Made by a program: the position numbers and the translations under genes. From positions 171,001 to 235,000 of the forward strand of contig NZ_OZ038524.1 of the NCBI RefSeq assembly GCF_964036635.1: DNA of 64,000 bases, in the 5' to 3' direction. How positions within the stretch are numbered: position 1 is the first letter of the stretch; every line of letters starts with the position of its first letter. The notes under the pieces are model-generated. The model worked only from the letters and a program-made list of their open reading frames with translations. It was not told where the DNA came from and searched no databases. Shown one piece after another: positions 11,601 through 18,882 of this stretch. The stretch is from Tenacibaculum dicentrarchi (GTDB lineage Bacteria; Bacteroidota; Bacteroidia; Flavobacteriales; Flavobacteriaceae).

Positions 11601-12755
11601 AGAACAAGTCAAACAGATAAAAAACAACCTTATTATAGTAAGAATTACGGGAAAACAGCCTATAAAAAGTTAGATTATACAGTGTCTGTAAAACCTTTTA
11701 AAAATTTAACGATTGATTTAAGAGCAAATAAAATTCATACCAGTAATTTAAATCAACAGTTAGATATAATTTCTGATGGAGCTGGCGGTTTTGAGCAAGA
11801 CCCAAAAATTAAAGCCTTCGAAACAGGTAATTACAGTACGAGTCATTTTATGATGGGAACTATTTTTACAAACAATGATGCGTTATACGATACCTTTTTA
11901 GCAAACCGAGCAACAATTTCAGAACGCTTATCTGCTGCATCAAAATTACCAAACACACCAGATGCAGGATATAAAATAACAGGTCAACAAGTAATGCTTC
12001 CTGCATTTATAGCAGCATATTCAGGAATTAATGCCAGTAAGGTAAGTACCAATGTGTTTAAAAATATTCCAATTCCTAACTGGACATTGCGTTTTAATGG
12101 GTTAATGCAATATAAGTGGTTTAAAAAATCATTTTCATCATTTACCGTATCTCATGGGTATAAATCATCTTATACAATAGGAAATTACACCAATAATTTA
12201 CAATATGATACATCGGTAGCAACAAATACAAATAATTCTGGTAATTATCAGTCAGAACTACTACTTTCGTCAGCAACTTTAATCGATGAGTTTTCTCCTT
12301 TGGTAAAAGTCGATTTTAGAATGAAAAATTCATTTTCATTTAAAGGAGAAATACGAAGAGATAGAAGCTTAACTTTAAATTTTAATAATAATACTTTAAC
12401 TGATGTTAAAGGAACAGAATATGTTGTTGGCTTTGGATATAAAATTAAAGATGTTAAATTTGTAACCAAATTTACTGGGAAAAAGCAAACCGTGAAAGGA
12501 GATATTAATTTAAGGGCAGATGTTTCTTTAAGAGATAATTTAACTTTAATACGAAGTGTTGATAAAGAGAATAGTCAAATAACAGGAGGAGAGAAATTAT
12601 TTGGGTTAAAATTTATTGCCGATTATAATTTAAGTAGTAGTTTAACAGCGTCGTTTTATTACAACCATCAAACGTTTAAATACGCGGTGTCAACTACATT
12701 TCCAAGGCAGTCAATTAATGCGGGAATCAATATTATATATAATTTAGGAAATTAA
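5613..12755 (+). CDS. sprA: Type IX secretion system outer-membrane translocon SprA
   Basis: This 2380-residue protein is the SprA/Sov pore of the Bacteroidetes type IX secretion system, a very large single-chain outer-membrane beta-barrel that exports proteins carrying T9SS C-terminal signals and gliding adhesins. A signal peptide (about residues 1-24, ending VSFSQ) starts at a TTG codon 6 nt downstream of ruvA; no in-frame ATG would keep the signal sequence. The body is rich in alternating beta strands and Asn/Asp loops, and it ends in an aromatic-rich strand (NAGINIIYNLGN). Length is normal for the family. No other T9SS gene is in the window. It is followed 24 nt later by gcvH. Confidence 0.95.
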   Translation: MEKKIINIFLTTLALLVSVVSFSQNTGSTANNIVKKDTLIPLKYRFSNTQKGALFLNNPSEKIVRYDKAINKFVMVEKIGDYTIGTPIFMTPNEYKKYRLKNDIKAYFQEKVAATNPKSKGSKKARKNLLPKYYVNSKFFESIFGGNTVDVKPTGQVNIKLGGVYQKNENPQISIENQSNFTFDFDQQLSVGLQAKIGERLKVTANYDTQSTFDFQNIIKLEYTPTEDDIIRNIEAGNVSMPIKNSLINGAQTLFGVKTELQFGKTHITAAFSQQNSQSKTVVAQGGATIEPFELRASDYDNDRHFFLGHYFRENYKEALVNYPLVNSPINITRVEVWVTNTSQNVTDYRSIVGLADLGESNTKSLVNTEVKKLNGSPVTANGFNIPDNKVNKLANLLTESGQIRDVATIDAAIKSEGIIAKQGYNYSYLQNARKLQPNEFRVHNQLGFISLNRRLNDGEVLAVAYEYTVVGASNGETVFKVGEFSNDGVVAPSNLVVKLLRSEILNTIRPNTSAPGFLGEAFPTWQLMMKNVYALGAFPLQREGFRIELLYRDDQTGTLQNTLQNAETDKNDADKAVRKKPLLRIFNLDKLDQSEYAVPKGDGFFDYVDGITVNSERGYVIFPEPEPFGNGLKDALTNTSDQKKYLFEELYLTTKIQAKNEYQNKDKFFLKGYFKAATSRGISLGGFNIPRGSVRVTAGGRQLVEGIDYVVDYQLGRVQILDAGLEASGIPINATTESNNLFSQQRKTFIGIDVEHRFSENFTLGGTYLNVSEKPITPKVNFGGEPINNTMLGFNLAYSSEVPFLTKLANKLPFVETDAPSNVSVRADLAYLIPGSPSGINVDGTATSYLDDFEASQIPINLGSPQQWFLASTPESQQLNGGSGDLSYNYNRAKIAWYNVDQLFYAGSNRPGNIDENELSRNEVRQIRYNELFPNTDLDITQQNLVRTLDLAYYPSERGPYNYNVGQETATKRWAGIMRPLTTNNFEQSNVEYIQFWLMDPYENYSITQAEGLPTGVNPQDFSNQVGKLFINLGNVSEDILKDGRKQYENGLPEDGDKTEGLNVNETAWGNIPINPSILYAFDNDNNHRKNQDIGLDGLNDAEETAFLKRKHNLTDQQIASFGNDPAGDNFQYFRGGAIEALNPSILSRYKNFNGTQGNSPTASQSGESYPTSSTAYPDTEDINKDQTMNPVNSYFEYEVSLNKADLIKGQNHIIDVKEGVSVSLSNGQKITPKWYQFRIPIRNITEDQKINGISDFNSIRFIRMFLTEFKMPVVLRFGELELVRGDWRRYTKTFPENGVPVALKPSELNKFEVGVVSIEQNQERYQLPPGIQREELQGTNRIQRQNEQSVTLKVTDLPADQVRTIYKNISIDMRRYKKLRMFLHAETPTGSGTQSGDMVAVIRLGTDLNDNYYEIEKPLSLSTSNATSEDVWLPAENNLEIPLKELANLKLLRPLDASITEIFSSSKVAGLKISVKGNPTLAQIKTVMLGVKNTSNSTKTAEVWFNELRAVGFDNKGGWATVVNADANLADVMDVSLAGRMSTIGFGSIEDRVQQRSIEQTKQYSVATNVQLGKMMPKKWNIQLPMTYSYGEEFRDPKYDPQFQDIELKEALDKNPNSKNAQDYTRRKSISFINVKKNKNPESKKTPKFYDVENVSVSYAHNEELHRDYNIEKFENTNVMAGASYNFNFKPFVIEPFKKSTVFKSKYLKLIKDLNINPVPKTIAVNSKINRSYNTQQSRNLIEGLTAQPELIQRRFLFNWDYTVGFDLTKSLQLNFNATNNYIYDSFGTEENLEIYDQFFTVGRPDNYHQKLNTTYKLPLKKIPFLNFVTADYGYTADFDWKAGSQSVINQKDELTGEITTIDYQDVVGNMIQNTNTHNLNATIDFGRFYKTLKLDKLLLKGTKKSPVKKASLKKNASFGRKILKGTYNILTSVKRGKISYSQNNGTLLQGYKPSVGFLGRNNYAGGTAPSLGFVFGSQTDILNAAIENGWLVTRTSQTDKKQPYYSKNYGKTAYKKLDYTVSVKPFKNLTIDLRANKIHTSNLNQQLDIISDGAGGFEQDPKIKAFETGNYSTSHFMMGTIFTNNDALYDTFLANRATISERLSAASKLPNTPDAGYKITGQQVMLPAFIAAYSGINASKVSTNVFKNIPIPNWTLRFNGLMQYKWFKKSFSSFTVSHGYKSSYTIGNYTNNLQYDTSVATNTNNSGNYQSELLLSSATLIDEFSPLVKVDFRMKNSFSFKGEIRRDRSLTLNFNNNTLTDVKGTEYVVGFGYKIKDVKFVTKFTGKKQTVKGDINLRADVSLRDNLTLIRSVDKENSQITGGEKLFGLKFIADYNLSSSLTASFYYNHQTFKYAVSTTFPRQSINAGINIIYNLGN

Positions 12756-12779
12756 AACAAACACAATAAAAATAGTACA

Positions 12780-13160
12780 ATGAACATTCCATCAGAATTA
12801 AAGTTTACAAAAGACCACGAATGGGTTAAAATTGAACAAGGTGTAGCAACAATTGGTATTACCGATTTTGCACAAGGAGAATTAGGTGACATCGTTTATG
12901 TAGATGTTGATACTTTAGACGAAACTTTAGATATTGAAGAAGTTTTTGGTTCGGTAGAAGCAGTTAAAACGGTATCTGATCTTTTTATGCCTTTATCAGG
13001 AGAGGTAATCGAATTTAATGAGAAATTAGAAGACGAGCCAGAATTAGTAAATTCAGATCCTTACGGTGATGGTTGGATGATAAAAATTAAATTATCAGAA
13101 ACTTCACAAACGGAAGATTTATTAAGTGCTCAAGCGTATCAAGAGCTTATTAAAGGATAA
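12780..13160 (+). CDS. gcvH: Glycine cleavage system H protein
   Basis: 126 residues. GcvH is the lipoyl carrier that shuttles the aminomethyl group between GcvP, GcvT and the lipoamide dehydrogenase. The lipoylation site is Lys63 in [11 protein letters not shown], and [16 protein letters not shown] is the conserved upstream strand. The partner genes gcvT and gcvP are not nearby, as is usual in this group. The 3' end overlaps the start of the VanZ-like gene by 35 nt in another frame. Confidence 0.96.
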   Translation: MNIPSELKFTKDHEWVKIEQGVATIGITDFAQGELGDIVYVDVDTLDETLDIEEVFGSVEAVKTVSDLFMPLSGEVIEFNEKLEDEPELVNSDPYGDGWMIKIKLSETSQTEDLLSAQAYQELIKG

Positions 13161-13500
13161 TTTAACGATAATAGCAATACTGATAAGCATCGGTATTGCT
13201 ATTCTTAGTTTAATTAAAATTGGAAAACCACCCGCTATTATTCAAATAAAAAATTTAGACAAATACGAGCATGCTTTTGCTTATTTTGTTTTATGCTTTG
13301 TTTGGTTAATTGCCTTTGATAAAAAAAAAACAAATAAAATTATAATTGTTTTATGCTGTTTGTTTTACGGCATAATTATTGAAGGGCTTCAGGTAACAAT
13401 AACAACATACCGATCAGGTGATGTTTTAGATATTGTAGCAAATACGACGGGTATTTTAATAGCTTATATGATGTACTTTCTTTTTTTGAGAAAAATGTAA
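13126..13500 (+). CDS. VanZ-like family membrane protein
   Basis: 124 residues with four predicted membrane spans and the VanZ-like signature [12 protein letters not shown]...EGLQVTI...[15 protein letters not shown]. The biochemical function is unknown for most members; the name comes from a teicoplanin-resistance protein. The start is the GTG at 13126, inside gcvH in another frame, because the next in-frame candidates would remove the first membrane helix. The 35-nt overlap suggests translational coupling. The gcvH-VanZ-tonB order is a recurring arrangement in Flavobacteriaceae from memory. Confidence 0.75.
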   Translation: MLKRIKSLLKDNLTIIAILISIGIAILSLIKIGKPPAIIQIKNLDKYEHAFAYFVLCFVWLIAFDKKKTNKIIIVLCCLFYGIIIEGLQVTITTYRSGDVLDIVANTTGILIAYMMYFLFLRKM

Positions 13501-13572
13501 CTATTTAAAGAATTAGCTTGTAAAAGTTGAAATAAATTAATTAAATTAGCGAACTATTAAAAAACATTTAGG

Positions 13573-14295
13573 ATGGAAATTAAGAAGAATCCAAAGTCAA
13601 ATTTAGAGAATTATAGTAAACTGTTTATGCAGCTAGGTTTGGTTTTAGCTTTATTTGTAACATATGTTGCAATTGAAAATAAAACATATGATAAAACATA
13701 TGGCGTTTTAGAAGGTGTTGAAATGGCATCTGAAATTGAAGAAGAAACAATTGAATTAACCATTGAGCCACCAAAACCAAAACAAAATACTCCACCACCA
13801 CCAGCTCCAGATAAAATTGAAGTTGTAGAGGATGAGAAGGAAGTAGAAGAAACTGTTATTGAGTCGACTGAAACTGATGAATCTGAAGCTGTTGAGGTAG
13901 AAGATATCGAAGAAGTTGAAGAGGAAGAAGTTGTAGTAGAAGATGTACCTTTTGCTATTATTGAAGAAGTGCCAATTTTTCCAGGTTGTACAGGATCAAA
14001 AACAGAAAAAAAAGCTTGTTTAAATAAAAAATTACAGAAACATGTACAACGTAATTTTGATGCTGAATTAGCAAATGAGTTAGGTTTATCACCAGGTAAA
14101 AAACGTATTTATGTTCAATTTAAAATTGATAAAGATGGTTCTATTACAAGTGTAAATGCAAGAGCTCCTCACCCAAGATTAAAAAAAGAGGCTATTCGTG
14201 TAGCTAAAAAAATACCTAAAATGAAACCAGGTAGACAAAGAGGTAGAGCAGTAAGAGTAGGGTATACATTACCTATTACTTTTAATGTAGAATAA
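13573..14295 (+). CDS. tonB: Energy transducer TonB
   Basis: 240 residues: a short cytoplasmic N-terminus, one membrane anchor at about 16-34 (LFMQLGLVLALFVTYVA), a Pro-rich and very acidic periplasmic linker (PPKPKQNTPPPPAPDK followed by Glu/Val repeats) and a C-terminal TonB domain from about 135. The EEVPIFPGC...KKACLNKKLQKHV motif with two Cys is the typical Bacteroidetes form. TonB couples the ExbBD proton-motive-force motor to outer-membrane receptors; exbBD is not in the window, while two receptors are (27306 and 53163). It is followed by a strong terminator. Confidence 0.93.
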   Translation: MEIKKNPKSNLENYSKLFMQLGLVLALFVTYVAIENKTYDKTYGVLEGVEMASEIEEETIELTIEPPKPKQNTPPPPAPDKIEVVEDEKEVEETVIESTETDESEAVEVEDIEEVEEEEVVVEDVPFAIIEEVPIFPGCTGSKTEKKACLNKKLQKHVQRNFDAELANELGLSPGKKRIYVQFKIDKDGSITSVNARAPHPRLKKEAIRVAKKIPKMKPGRQRGRAVRVGYTLPITFNVE

Positions 14296-14316
14296 TTTAC
14301 TTCTAGTAAAATATAA

Positions 14317-14346
14317 AAAAGCAATCCAATAGGATTGCTTTTTTTA
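14317..14346 (+). terminator. Intrinsic terminator of tonB
   Basis: An 11-bp stem AAAAGCAATCC/GGATTGCTTTT with a 4-nt loop and a T-run, beginning 21 nt after the tonB stop. Confidence 0.9.
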
Positions 14347-14389
14347 TGGTTAATAATTTATTTAAATTGAAAATAAATAAATTAAGATG

Positions 14390-14421
14390 TTTGTTTTCAG
14401 TTGTTTAGTTTTGTATATTTG
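14390..14421 (+). promoter_or_regulatory. Consensus promoter with no downstream gene
   Basis: TTTG at 14390-14393 and TATATTTG at 14414-14421 are separated by 20 bp. This is one of the best matches in the window to the Bacteroidetes promoter (TTTG, 19-21 bp, TAnnTTTG). The only thing downstream on this strand before opposing hemD is the hairpin-terminated segment at 14427-14497. Confidence 0.7.
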
Positions 14422-14426
14422 TATAG

Positions 14427-14497
14427 TGATTTAAAAATCACTAATTTTTCTTTTTCATAGCAATTTTTCCCATTCATTTTTTGAATGGGTTTTTTTA
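14427..14497 (+). ncRNA. Candidate small RNA, about 70 nt
   Basis: This segment is bracketed by a consensus promoter (14390-14421) and an intrinsic terminator: CCCATTCA/TGAATGGG (14469-14476 and 14482-14489) followed by seven T. An earlier hairpin TAGTGATT/AATCACTA (14424-14431 and 14436-14443) with a T/C-rich tail lies at the 5' end; the exact start site decides whether it is fully transcribed. There is no open reading frame of note. It matches no RNA family I recognise; 6S RNA would be much longer. Inference from architecture only. Confidence 0.5.
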
Positions 14498-14522
14498 TAC
14501 TTATTTTTTAAAAAGTATAAAA

Positions 14523-14551
14523 AAGCCTATCAAAATAATTTTGATAGGCTT
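14523..14551 (-). terminator. Intrinsic terminator of hemD operon
   Basis: A 13-bp perfect stem (14523-14535 with 14539-14551, core AAGCCTATC/GATAGGCTT) is followed by TTTT on the minus strand, 31 nt after the hemD stop. Confidence 0.85.
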
Positions 14552-14581
14552 CTCTTAATAGGTTACTTTTAAAAAATAATG

Positions 14582-15328
14582 TTATTTTTTATTAACATCT
14601 TTTATATATTTATCTAAAGCCATAGTCATTGAAGGAGTTTCAGGTGTTGGTGCAGCAATATCTACACGCAAGCCTCTATCTTCAACAGCTTTAACAGTTG
14701 AGTTTCCAAAAACTGCTATTTTTGTTTCGTTCTGTTTAAAATTAGGAAAATTTTGGAATAAACTATCAATTCCTGAAGGGCTAAAAAATACTAAAACATC
14801 ATAAAAAACACTTTGTAGGTCAGATAAATCACTAACAACTGTTTTATATAAATTAGCACGTTTCCAGTTAACTCCTAGTTTGTCTAATTCAGCAGGGATT
14901 AAAGGTTTTAATTTATCCGAAGATGGTAATAAAAACTTTTCATCTTTATGTTTTTTTATCAATTTAATTAGGTCAGGAAAAGTTCTACTTCCAACATAAA
15001 TTTTACGTTTTCTGTACACAACATATTTTTGTAAATAAAAAGCAACTGCTTCTGATTGACAAAAATACTTCATTGAGTCAGGAACTGTAAAACGCATTTC
15101 TTCGGCAATTCTAAAAAAATGATCAACAGCATTTCTGCTTGTTAGAATAATTGCAGTATAGTTTTTTAAATCAATTTTTTGAGTTCTAACCTCTTTTCCG
15201 TCGATACCCTCAACATGAATAAAAGATCGAAAATCAATTTTTACTTTTTGTTTTTCTGCTAAATCAAAATAAGGAGAAGTTTCCGTTTTGGGAGCAGGTT
15301 GAGAGACTAAAATAGTTTTCACTTTCAT
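14582..15328 (-). CDS. hemD: Uroporphyrinogen-III synthase
   Basis: 248 residues, the normal size. HemD cyclises hydroxymethylbilane with inversion of ring D in haem/sirohaem biosynthesis. The HemD fold is recognised from ILVSQPAP at the N-terminus, IILTSRNAVDHFF in the first lobe, YVGSRTFPDLI, and the C-terminal-lobe motif VLVFFSPSGIDSLF followed by IAVFGNSTVKAVEDRG. Sequence conservation in this family is low, so the call rests on these motifs and on the neighbour: it follows the DUF4271 gene by 13 nt, an arrangement common in flavobacteria. Confidence 0.88.
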   Translation of the reverse strand: MKVKTILVSQPAPKTETSPYFDLAEKQKVKIDFRSFIHVEGIDGKEVRTQKIDLKNYTAIILTSRNAVDHFFRIAEEMRFTVPDSMKYFCQSEAVAFYLQKYVVYRKRKIYVGSRTFPDLIKLIKKHKDEKFLLPSSDKLKPLIPAELDKLGVNWKRANLYKTVVSDLSDLQSVFYDVLVFFSPSGIDSLFQNFPNFKQNETKIAVFGNSTVKAVEDRGLRVDIAAPTPETPSMTMALDKYIKDVNKK

Positions 15329-15341
15329 ATGTTTTTCTCTT

Positions 15342-15980
15342 TTACGTAGTAGTTATTTTATAAACAATTAGTAGGGGTGCTATTTCAAGGGTGCAAAAGT
15401 ACAAAATAAAATAAAAGAACTTACGTATAACTATTTTTTTGTTATTAATAAAGATTAAAAAAGCCCTGAAAATAAATAAGATAAGGCTATAAATAAGTAA
15501 AAATAAAGGAGAGTTAAACGCATACTGATAGATAATTATGGCTGGAAATAACCATAAGCTAAGATTGCTTAAATAACCTGATTTTGTAGCTAAGAAATAG
15601 TTAGTATTATAATTAGCCTTAATAATATTAGCCAAAATAGTTTCTAAAGAATATTTTAATACATAATAGAGAACCACAAAACAGAGGGCTATCGTATAGT
15701 TGAAAAAAGTAGGCAAATAATATTTTTGAAGTAGCATTAAAAACAAGAACAACGAAATTGTTATTGTAGAGAAAAAAAATAGGAGCATATAAAATACGGA
15801 AAAAACACTCGGATTATCTTCTACTTTTTTTTTAAAAAACCCCGAAGTAAAAAAAGCAAAGGTATAATCTCGCAATTTATCAGGTGCAAGTAGTTTCATT
15901 ATCGCTACTAAAATAATAGCAAATAAAATGACTAAGGTAATCCAGTTATTGTCGGTTATAATGCGTTCAATTGCTTGCAA
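15342..15980 (-). CDS. DUF4271 multi-pass membrane protein
   Basis: 212 residues with about six hydrophobic segments (around 17-30, 58-82, 90-108, 130-160 and 170-210). It matches the Bacteroidota-specific DUF4271 pattern: a short N-terminus, a LLAPDKLRDYTFAFF loop and several aromatic-rich helices. No function is known. It is the first gene of a two-gene operon with hemD. A minus-strand TAATTTTG -7 box at 16010-16017 lies 30 nt upstream of the ATG. Confidence 0.75.
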   Translation of the reverse strand: MQAIERIITDNNWITLVILFAIILVAIMKLLAPDKLRDYTFAFFTSGFFKKKVEDNPSVFSVFYMLLFFFSTITISLFLFLMLLQKYYLPTFFNYTIALCFVVLYYVLKYSLETILANIIKANYNTNYFLATKSGYLSNLSLWLFPAIIIYQYAFNSPLFLLIYSLILFIFRAFLIFINNKKIVIRKFFYFILYFCTLEIAPLLIVYKITTT

Positions 15981-16009
15981 TCGTATTTGTTTTATGCTTT
16001 AATTTAACA

Positions 16010-16039
16010 CAAAATTAGTGATAAATTAGTGTATATTTG
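16010..16039. promoter_or_regulatory. Closely spaced divergent promoters (DUF4271-hemD / mannosyltransferase operon)
   Basis: Minus-strand TAATTTTG occupies 16010-16017 and plus-strand TATATTTG occupies 16032-16039. With only 14 bp between the -7 boxes, the two polymerases would compete for overlapping DNA, so the operons may be reciprocally expressed. Neither promoter has a clear TTG at -33. Confidence 0.5.
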
Positions 16040-16061
16040 CTTAGTTTTAGATGAAAATTAC

Positions 16062-16784
16062 ATGAAATCAGACGCTTTAGTTATAATACCTACTTATAAC
16101 GAAAAAGAAAACATAGCGGCAATAATACAAGCAACTTTTAGTCAAGAAAAAGAGTTTGATATTTTAGTTGTTGATGATAATTCACCCGATGGTACTGCTA
16201 ATATCGTAGCGAATTTACAAAAAGAATACCCGAACAGGCTTTATATTGAAAAAAGAACCGGGAAAAATGGATTAGGAACTGCTTATATTCATGGTTTTAA
16301 ATGGGCAATTGCTAAAAAATACGATTATATTATTGAAATGGATGCTGATTTTTCGCACAATCCTGCTGATTTAATTAAGTTATACAATGCCTGTGCTATT
16401 GATGGAGCTGATGTTTCTGTCGGATCTCGATATTCGGTAGGAGTAAATGTGGTAAATTGGCCCATGAAACGAGTTTTATTATCGTATTGTGCCTCTAAAT
16501 ATGTGCGTTTTATTACCAGAATACCAGTGCACGATACCACCGCAGGTTTTGTATGTTGGAAACGAAAAGTACTCGAAACTATTCGATTCGATAAAATTAA
16601 ATTTATAGGATATGCTTTTCAAATTGAAATGAAATTTAAAGCATGGAAGCATAAATTTACCATTAAAGAAGTATCGGTTATTTTTACAGATAGAGTTTTA
16701 GGAACTTCAAAATTAAGTTCTGGAATTATTAAAGAGGCCGTATTTGGAGTGATAAAAATGACATTAAAAGGCTTACCAAAATAA
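16062..16784 (+). CDS. Polyprenol monophosphomannose synthase (GT2 glycosyltransferase)
   Basis: 240 residues from the ATG at 16062. The longer frame back to a GTG at 16029 is rejected because that GTG lies at the TATATTTG promoter box and the added residues are not family-like. The GT2 core is clear: VIIPTYNEKENI, VVDDNSPDGTA, GLGTAYIHGFKWA, the DxD-type EMDADFSHNP, and GSRYSVG. These match bacterial dolichol-phosphate-mannose-synthase homologs without C-terminal membrane domain. The enzyme transfers mannose from GDP-mannose to a polyprenyl phosphate. It leads an operon with pyrC and two small genes. Confidence 0.88.
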   Translation: MKSDALVIIPTYNEKENIAAIIQATFSQEKEFDILVVDDNSPDGTANIVANLQKEYPNRLYIEKRTGKNGLGTAYIHGFKWAIAKKYDYIIEMDADFSHNPADLIKLYNACAIDGADVSVGSRYSVGVNVVNWPMKRVLLSYCASKYVRFITRIPVHDTTAGFVCWKRKVLETIRFDKIKFIGYAFQIEMKFKAWKHKFTIKEVSVIFTDRVLGTSKLSSGIIKEAVFGVIKMTLKGLPK

Positions 16785-16800
16785 CAACACAACTACAACT

Positions 16801-18141
16801 ATGAAATCATACTTAATTAAAAATGCAAAAATCGTTAATGAAAACAAGGTTTTTAAAGGCGATGTTTTAATCGAAGGAAATTATATCAAAGAAATTTCAA
16901 CTCAAATAAATACAACTTCAGCTATTCAAGTGATCGATGCTCAGGGGAAGTATTTAATTCCTGGAATGATTGATGACCAAGTGCATTTTCGTGAACCAGG
17001 TTTAACGCATAAAGCAAATATTGGTACCGAAAGTAAAGCCGCTATTGCTGGTGGAATTACCTCATTTATTGAAATGCCAAACACCGTTCCGCAAGCAACA
17101 ACGCAAGAATTATTAGAAAGTAAATTTCAAAGAGCTGCCGAAACATCGTATGCAAACTATTCGTTTATGTTTGGTGGAACAAACGATAATTTAGACGAAT
17201 TATTAAAAACAAATCCTAAAAATGTAGCGGGAATTAAGTTGTTTTTAGGTTCATCAACAGGAAATATGTTGGTTGATAATGAAGAAACTTTAGAAAAAAT
17301 ATTCTCTTCTACCGATATGCTAATTTCGGTTCATTGCGAAGATGAAGCAACTATCAGAAAAAATACAGCAGAATATGTGGCTAAATATGGCGATGATATT
17401 CCGTTAAAATATCACCCAATTATCAGAAGTGAACAGGCGTGTTATTTATCTTCATCAAAAGCCATCGAATTAGCTAAAAAAACAGGAGCAAGGTTACATG
17501 TTTTTCATTTATCAACAGCAAAAGAAACGCATCTTTTTAGAAACGATATTCCGTTAGAAGAAAAGAAAATTACCGCCGAAGTTTGTGTGCATCATTTATG
17601 GTTTACCGACAAAGACTATGACCAAAAAGGAACACATATTAAATGGAATCCTGCGGTAAAAACTCAAGCAGATAAAGATGAATTATGGAAAGCTTTATTA
17701 GATGATAGAATCGATGTAATTGCTACCGATCATGCACCACATACTTTAGAAGAAAAAGACAATGTGTACACCAAAGCGCCAAGTGGAGGACCATTAGTAC
17801 AGCATGCTGTTACAGCAATTTTTGAAAAAGTAAAAGAAGGTGTTTTACCAATTGAAAAAGCGGTTGAAAAAATGTGTCATAACCCTGCGAAATTATTTAG
17901 AGTAGAAAAACGTGGGTTTATAAAAGAAGGTTATTTTGCCGATATAGTTTTGGTAGATACCAATCAAAAATGGACGGTTTCGAAAGATAATATTTTATAT
18001 AAATGCGGTTGGGCTCCTTTTGAAGGGACTGAGTTTTCAAGTAAAATTACTCATACTTTTGTAAACGGTAATTTAATGTATGAAAATGGTGTTTTTGATG
18101 AAAATATCAAAGGAAAACGTTTAGAATTTAAACTTTTATAA
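16801..18141 (+). CDS. pyrC: Dihydroorotase
   Basis: 446 residues; catalyses ring closure of carbamoyl aspartate to dihydroorotate in pyrimidine synthesis. Amidohydrolase landmarks are PGMIDDQVHFREPG, FIEMPNTVPQ, the region around GIKLFLGSSTGNM (candidate carboxylated lysine), SVHCEDE, LHVFHLSTAKE and ATDHAPHT. The usual metal-binding HxH after strand 1 reads Q-V-H here, so the first histidine is replaced by glutamine; from memory this DDQVHFREPG form is usual in Bacteroidota. It is 16 nt downstream of the mannosyltransferase gene and probably in the same transcript. Confidence 0.92.
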   Translation: MKSYLIKNAKIVNENKVFKGDVLIEGNYIKEISTQINTTSAIQVIDAQGKYLIPGMIDDQVHFREPGLTHKANIGTESKAAIAGGITSFIEMPNTVPQATTQELLESKFQRAAETSYANYSFMFGGTNDNLDELLKTNPKNVAGIKLFLGSSTGNMLVDNEETLEKIFSSTDMLISVHCEDEATIRKNTAEYVAKYGDDIPLKYHPIIRSEQACYLSSSKAIELAKKTGARLHVFHLSTAKETHLFRNDIPLEEKKITAEVCVHHLWFTDKDYDQKGTHIKWNPAVKTQADKDELWKALLDDRIDVIATDHAPHTLEEKDNVYTKAPSGGPLVQHAVTAIFEKVKEGVLPIEKAVEKMCHNPAKLFRVEKRGFIKEGYFADIVLVDTNQKWTVSKDNILYKCGWAPFEGTEFSSKITHTFVNGNLMYENGVFDENIKGKRLEFKLL

Positions 18142-18159
18142 AAGATAAACAAGAGAAAT

Positions 18160-18429
18160 ATGAACAATGATTTTTTATCTTATTGGGAAGAAAAACGTAA
18201 AAATAAAATAAAGTTTCTTTTATTAAATAATTTTAAAGTTTCTTTATTTTTACTAGTGCTACCTATTTTATTTGCGCTAAGCGATAACGCTTTTTTGGTG
18301 GATCAAAATTTAATAATGCCTTTATTTAAAAATATAGTATTTTTTATGATACTATGTATTGTTTTAAATTTTTATCAGTTTAAAACCAATGAAGGTTTAT
18401 TTAAAAAATCATTAAAAAATGAAAAATAA
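18160..18429 (+). CDS. Small two-span membrane protein, unknown
   Basis: 89 residues with two hydrophobic segments (about 26-43 and 58-76) and basic ends. No family recognised. Its stop codon overlaps the start of the DUF4296 gene by 11 nt and it lies 18 nt after pyrC, so it is an operon member and likely a real gene. Confidence 0.6.
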   Translation: MNNDFLSYWEEKRKNKIKFLLLNNFKVSLFLLVLPILFALSDNAFLVDQNLIMPLFKNIVFFMILCIVLNFYQFKTNEGLFKKSLKNEK

Positions 18430-18880
18430 GATACTACTTGTTTGTGTTTTAATTTTAGCGTCTTGTAGCACAAGTAATACGATGTATGAAAAGCCTAAAA
18501 ACCTGATTCCAAAAGATTCTATGGTTGCTTTATTAACCGATATGTATATTGTATCGTCGGCTAAAAATATAAAGAACAAGTTTTTAAAGCGAGATGAAAA
18601 TTATATGTATTATGTTTATCAAAAATATAGTATTGACAGTACTCGTTTTAATCAAAGTAACGTATATTATACCTCTAAGCCAGAGGAATATACCGATTTA
18701 CTGAAAATAGTAAAGTCGAATATAGATTCATTGGCTTCTTTTTATATGGAAAAAAGAAAAATAAAAGATTCTTTAGCTAAAAAAGAGTTGATACCTTTCG
18801 ATAAAAAGTTAAGAAAAGGTTCTAAAAATTTATCAATAGAAAAAAGACCTCAAAGAAAGCCTTATTTGATTGAAAAATAA
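18419..18880 (+). CDS. DUF4296 lipoprotein
   Basis: 153 residues with a lipoprotein signal (lipobox LILASC, Cys16). The body KNLIPKDSMVALLTDMYIVSSA and YQKYSIDSTRFNQSNVYYTSKPEEY matches the Bacteroidota DUF4296 pattern. Function is unknown; the protein should sit in the outer membrane or periplasm. It is the last gene of the mannosyltransferase-pyrC operon and ends 2 nt before the convergent epimerase gene, so there is no room for a private terminator. Confidence 0.78.
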   Translation: MKNKILLVCVLILASCSTSNTMYEKPKNLIPKDSMVALLTDMYIVSSAKNIKNKFLKRDENYMYYVYQKYSIDSTRFNQSNVYYTSKPEEYTDLLKIVKSNIDSLASFYMEKRKIKDSLAKKELIPFDKKLRKGSKNLSIEKRPQRKPYLIEK

Positions 18881-18882
18881 AA

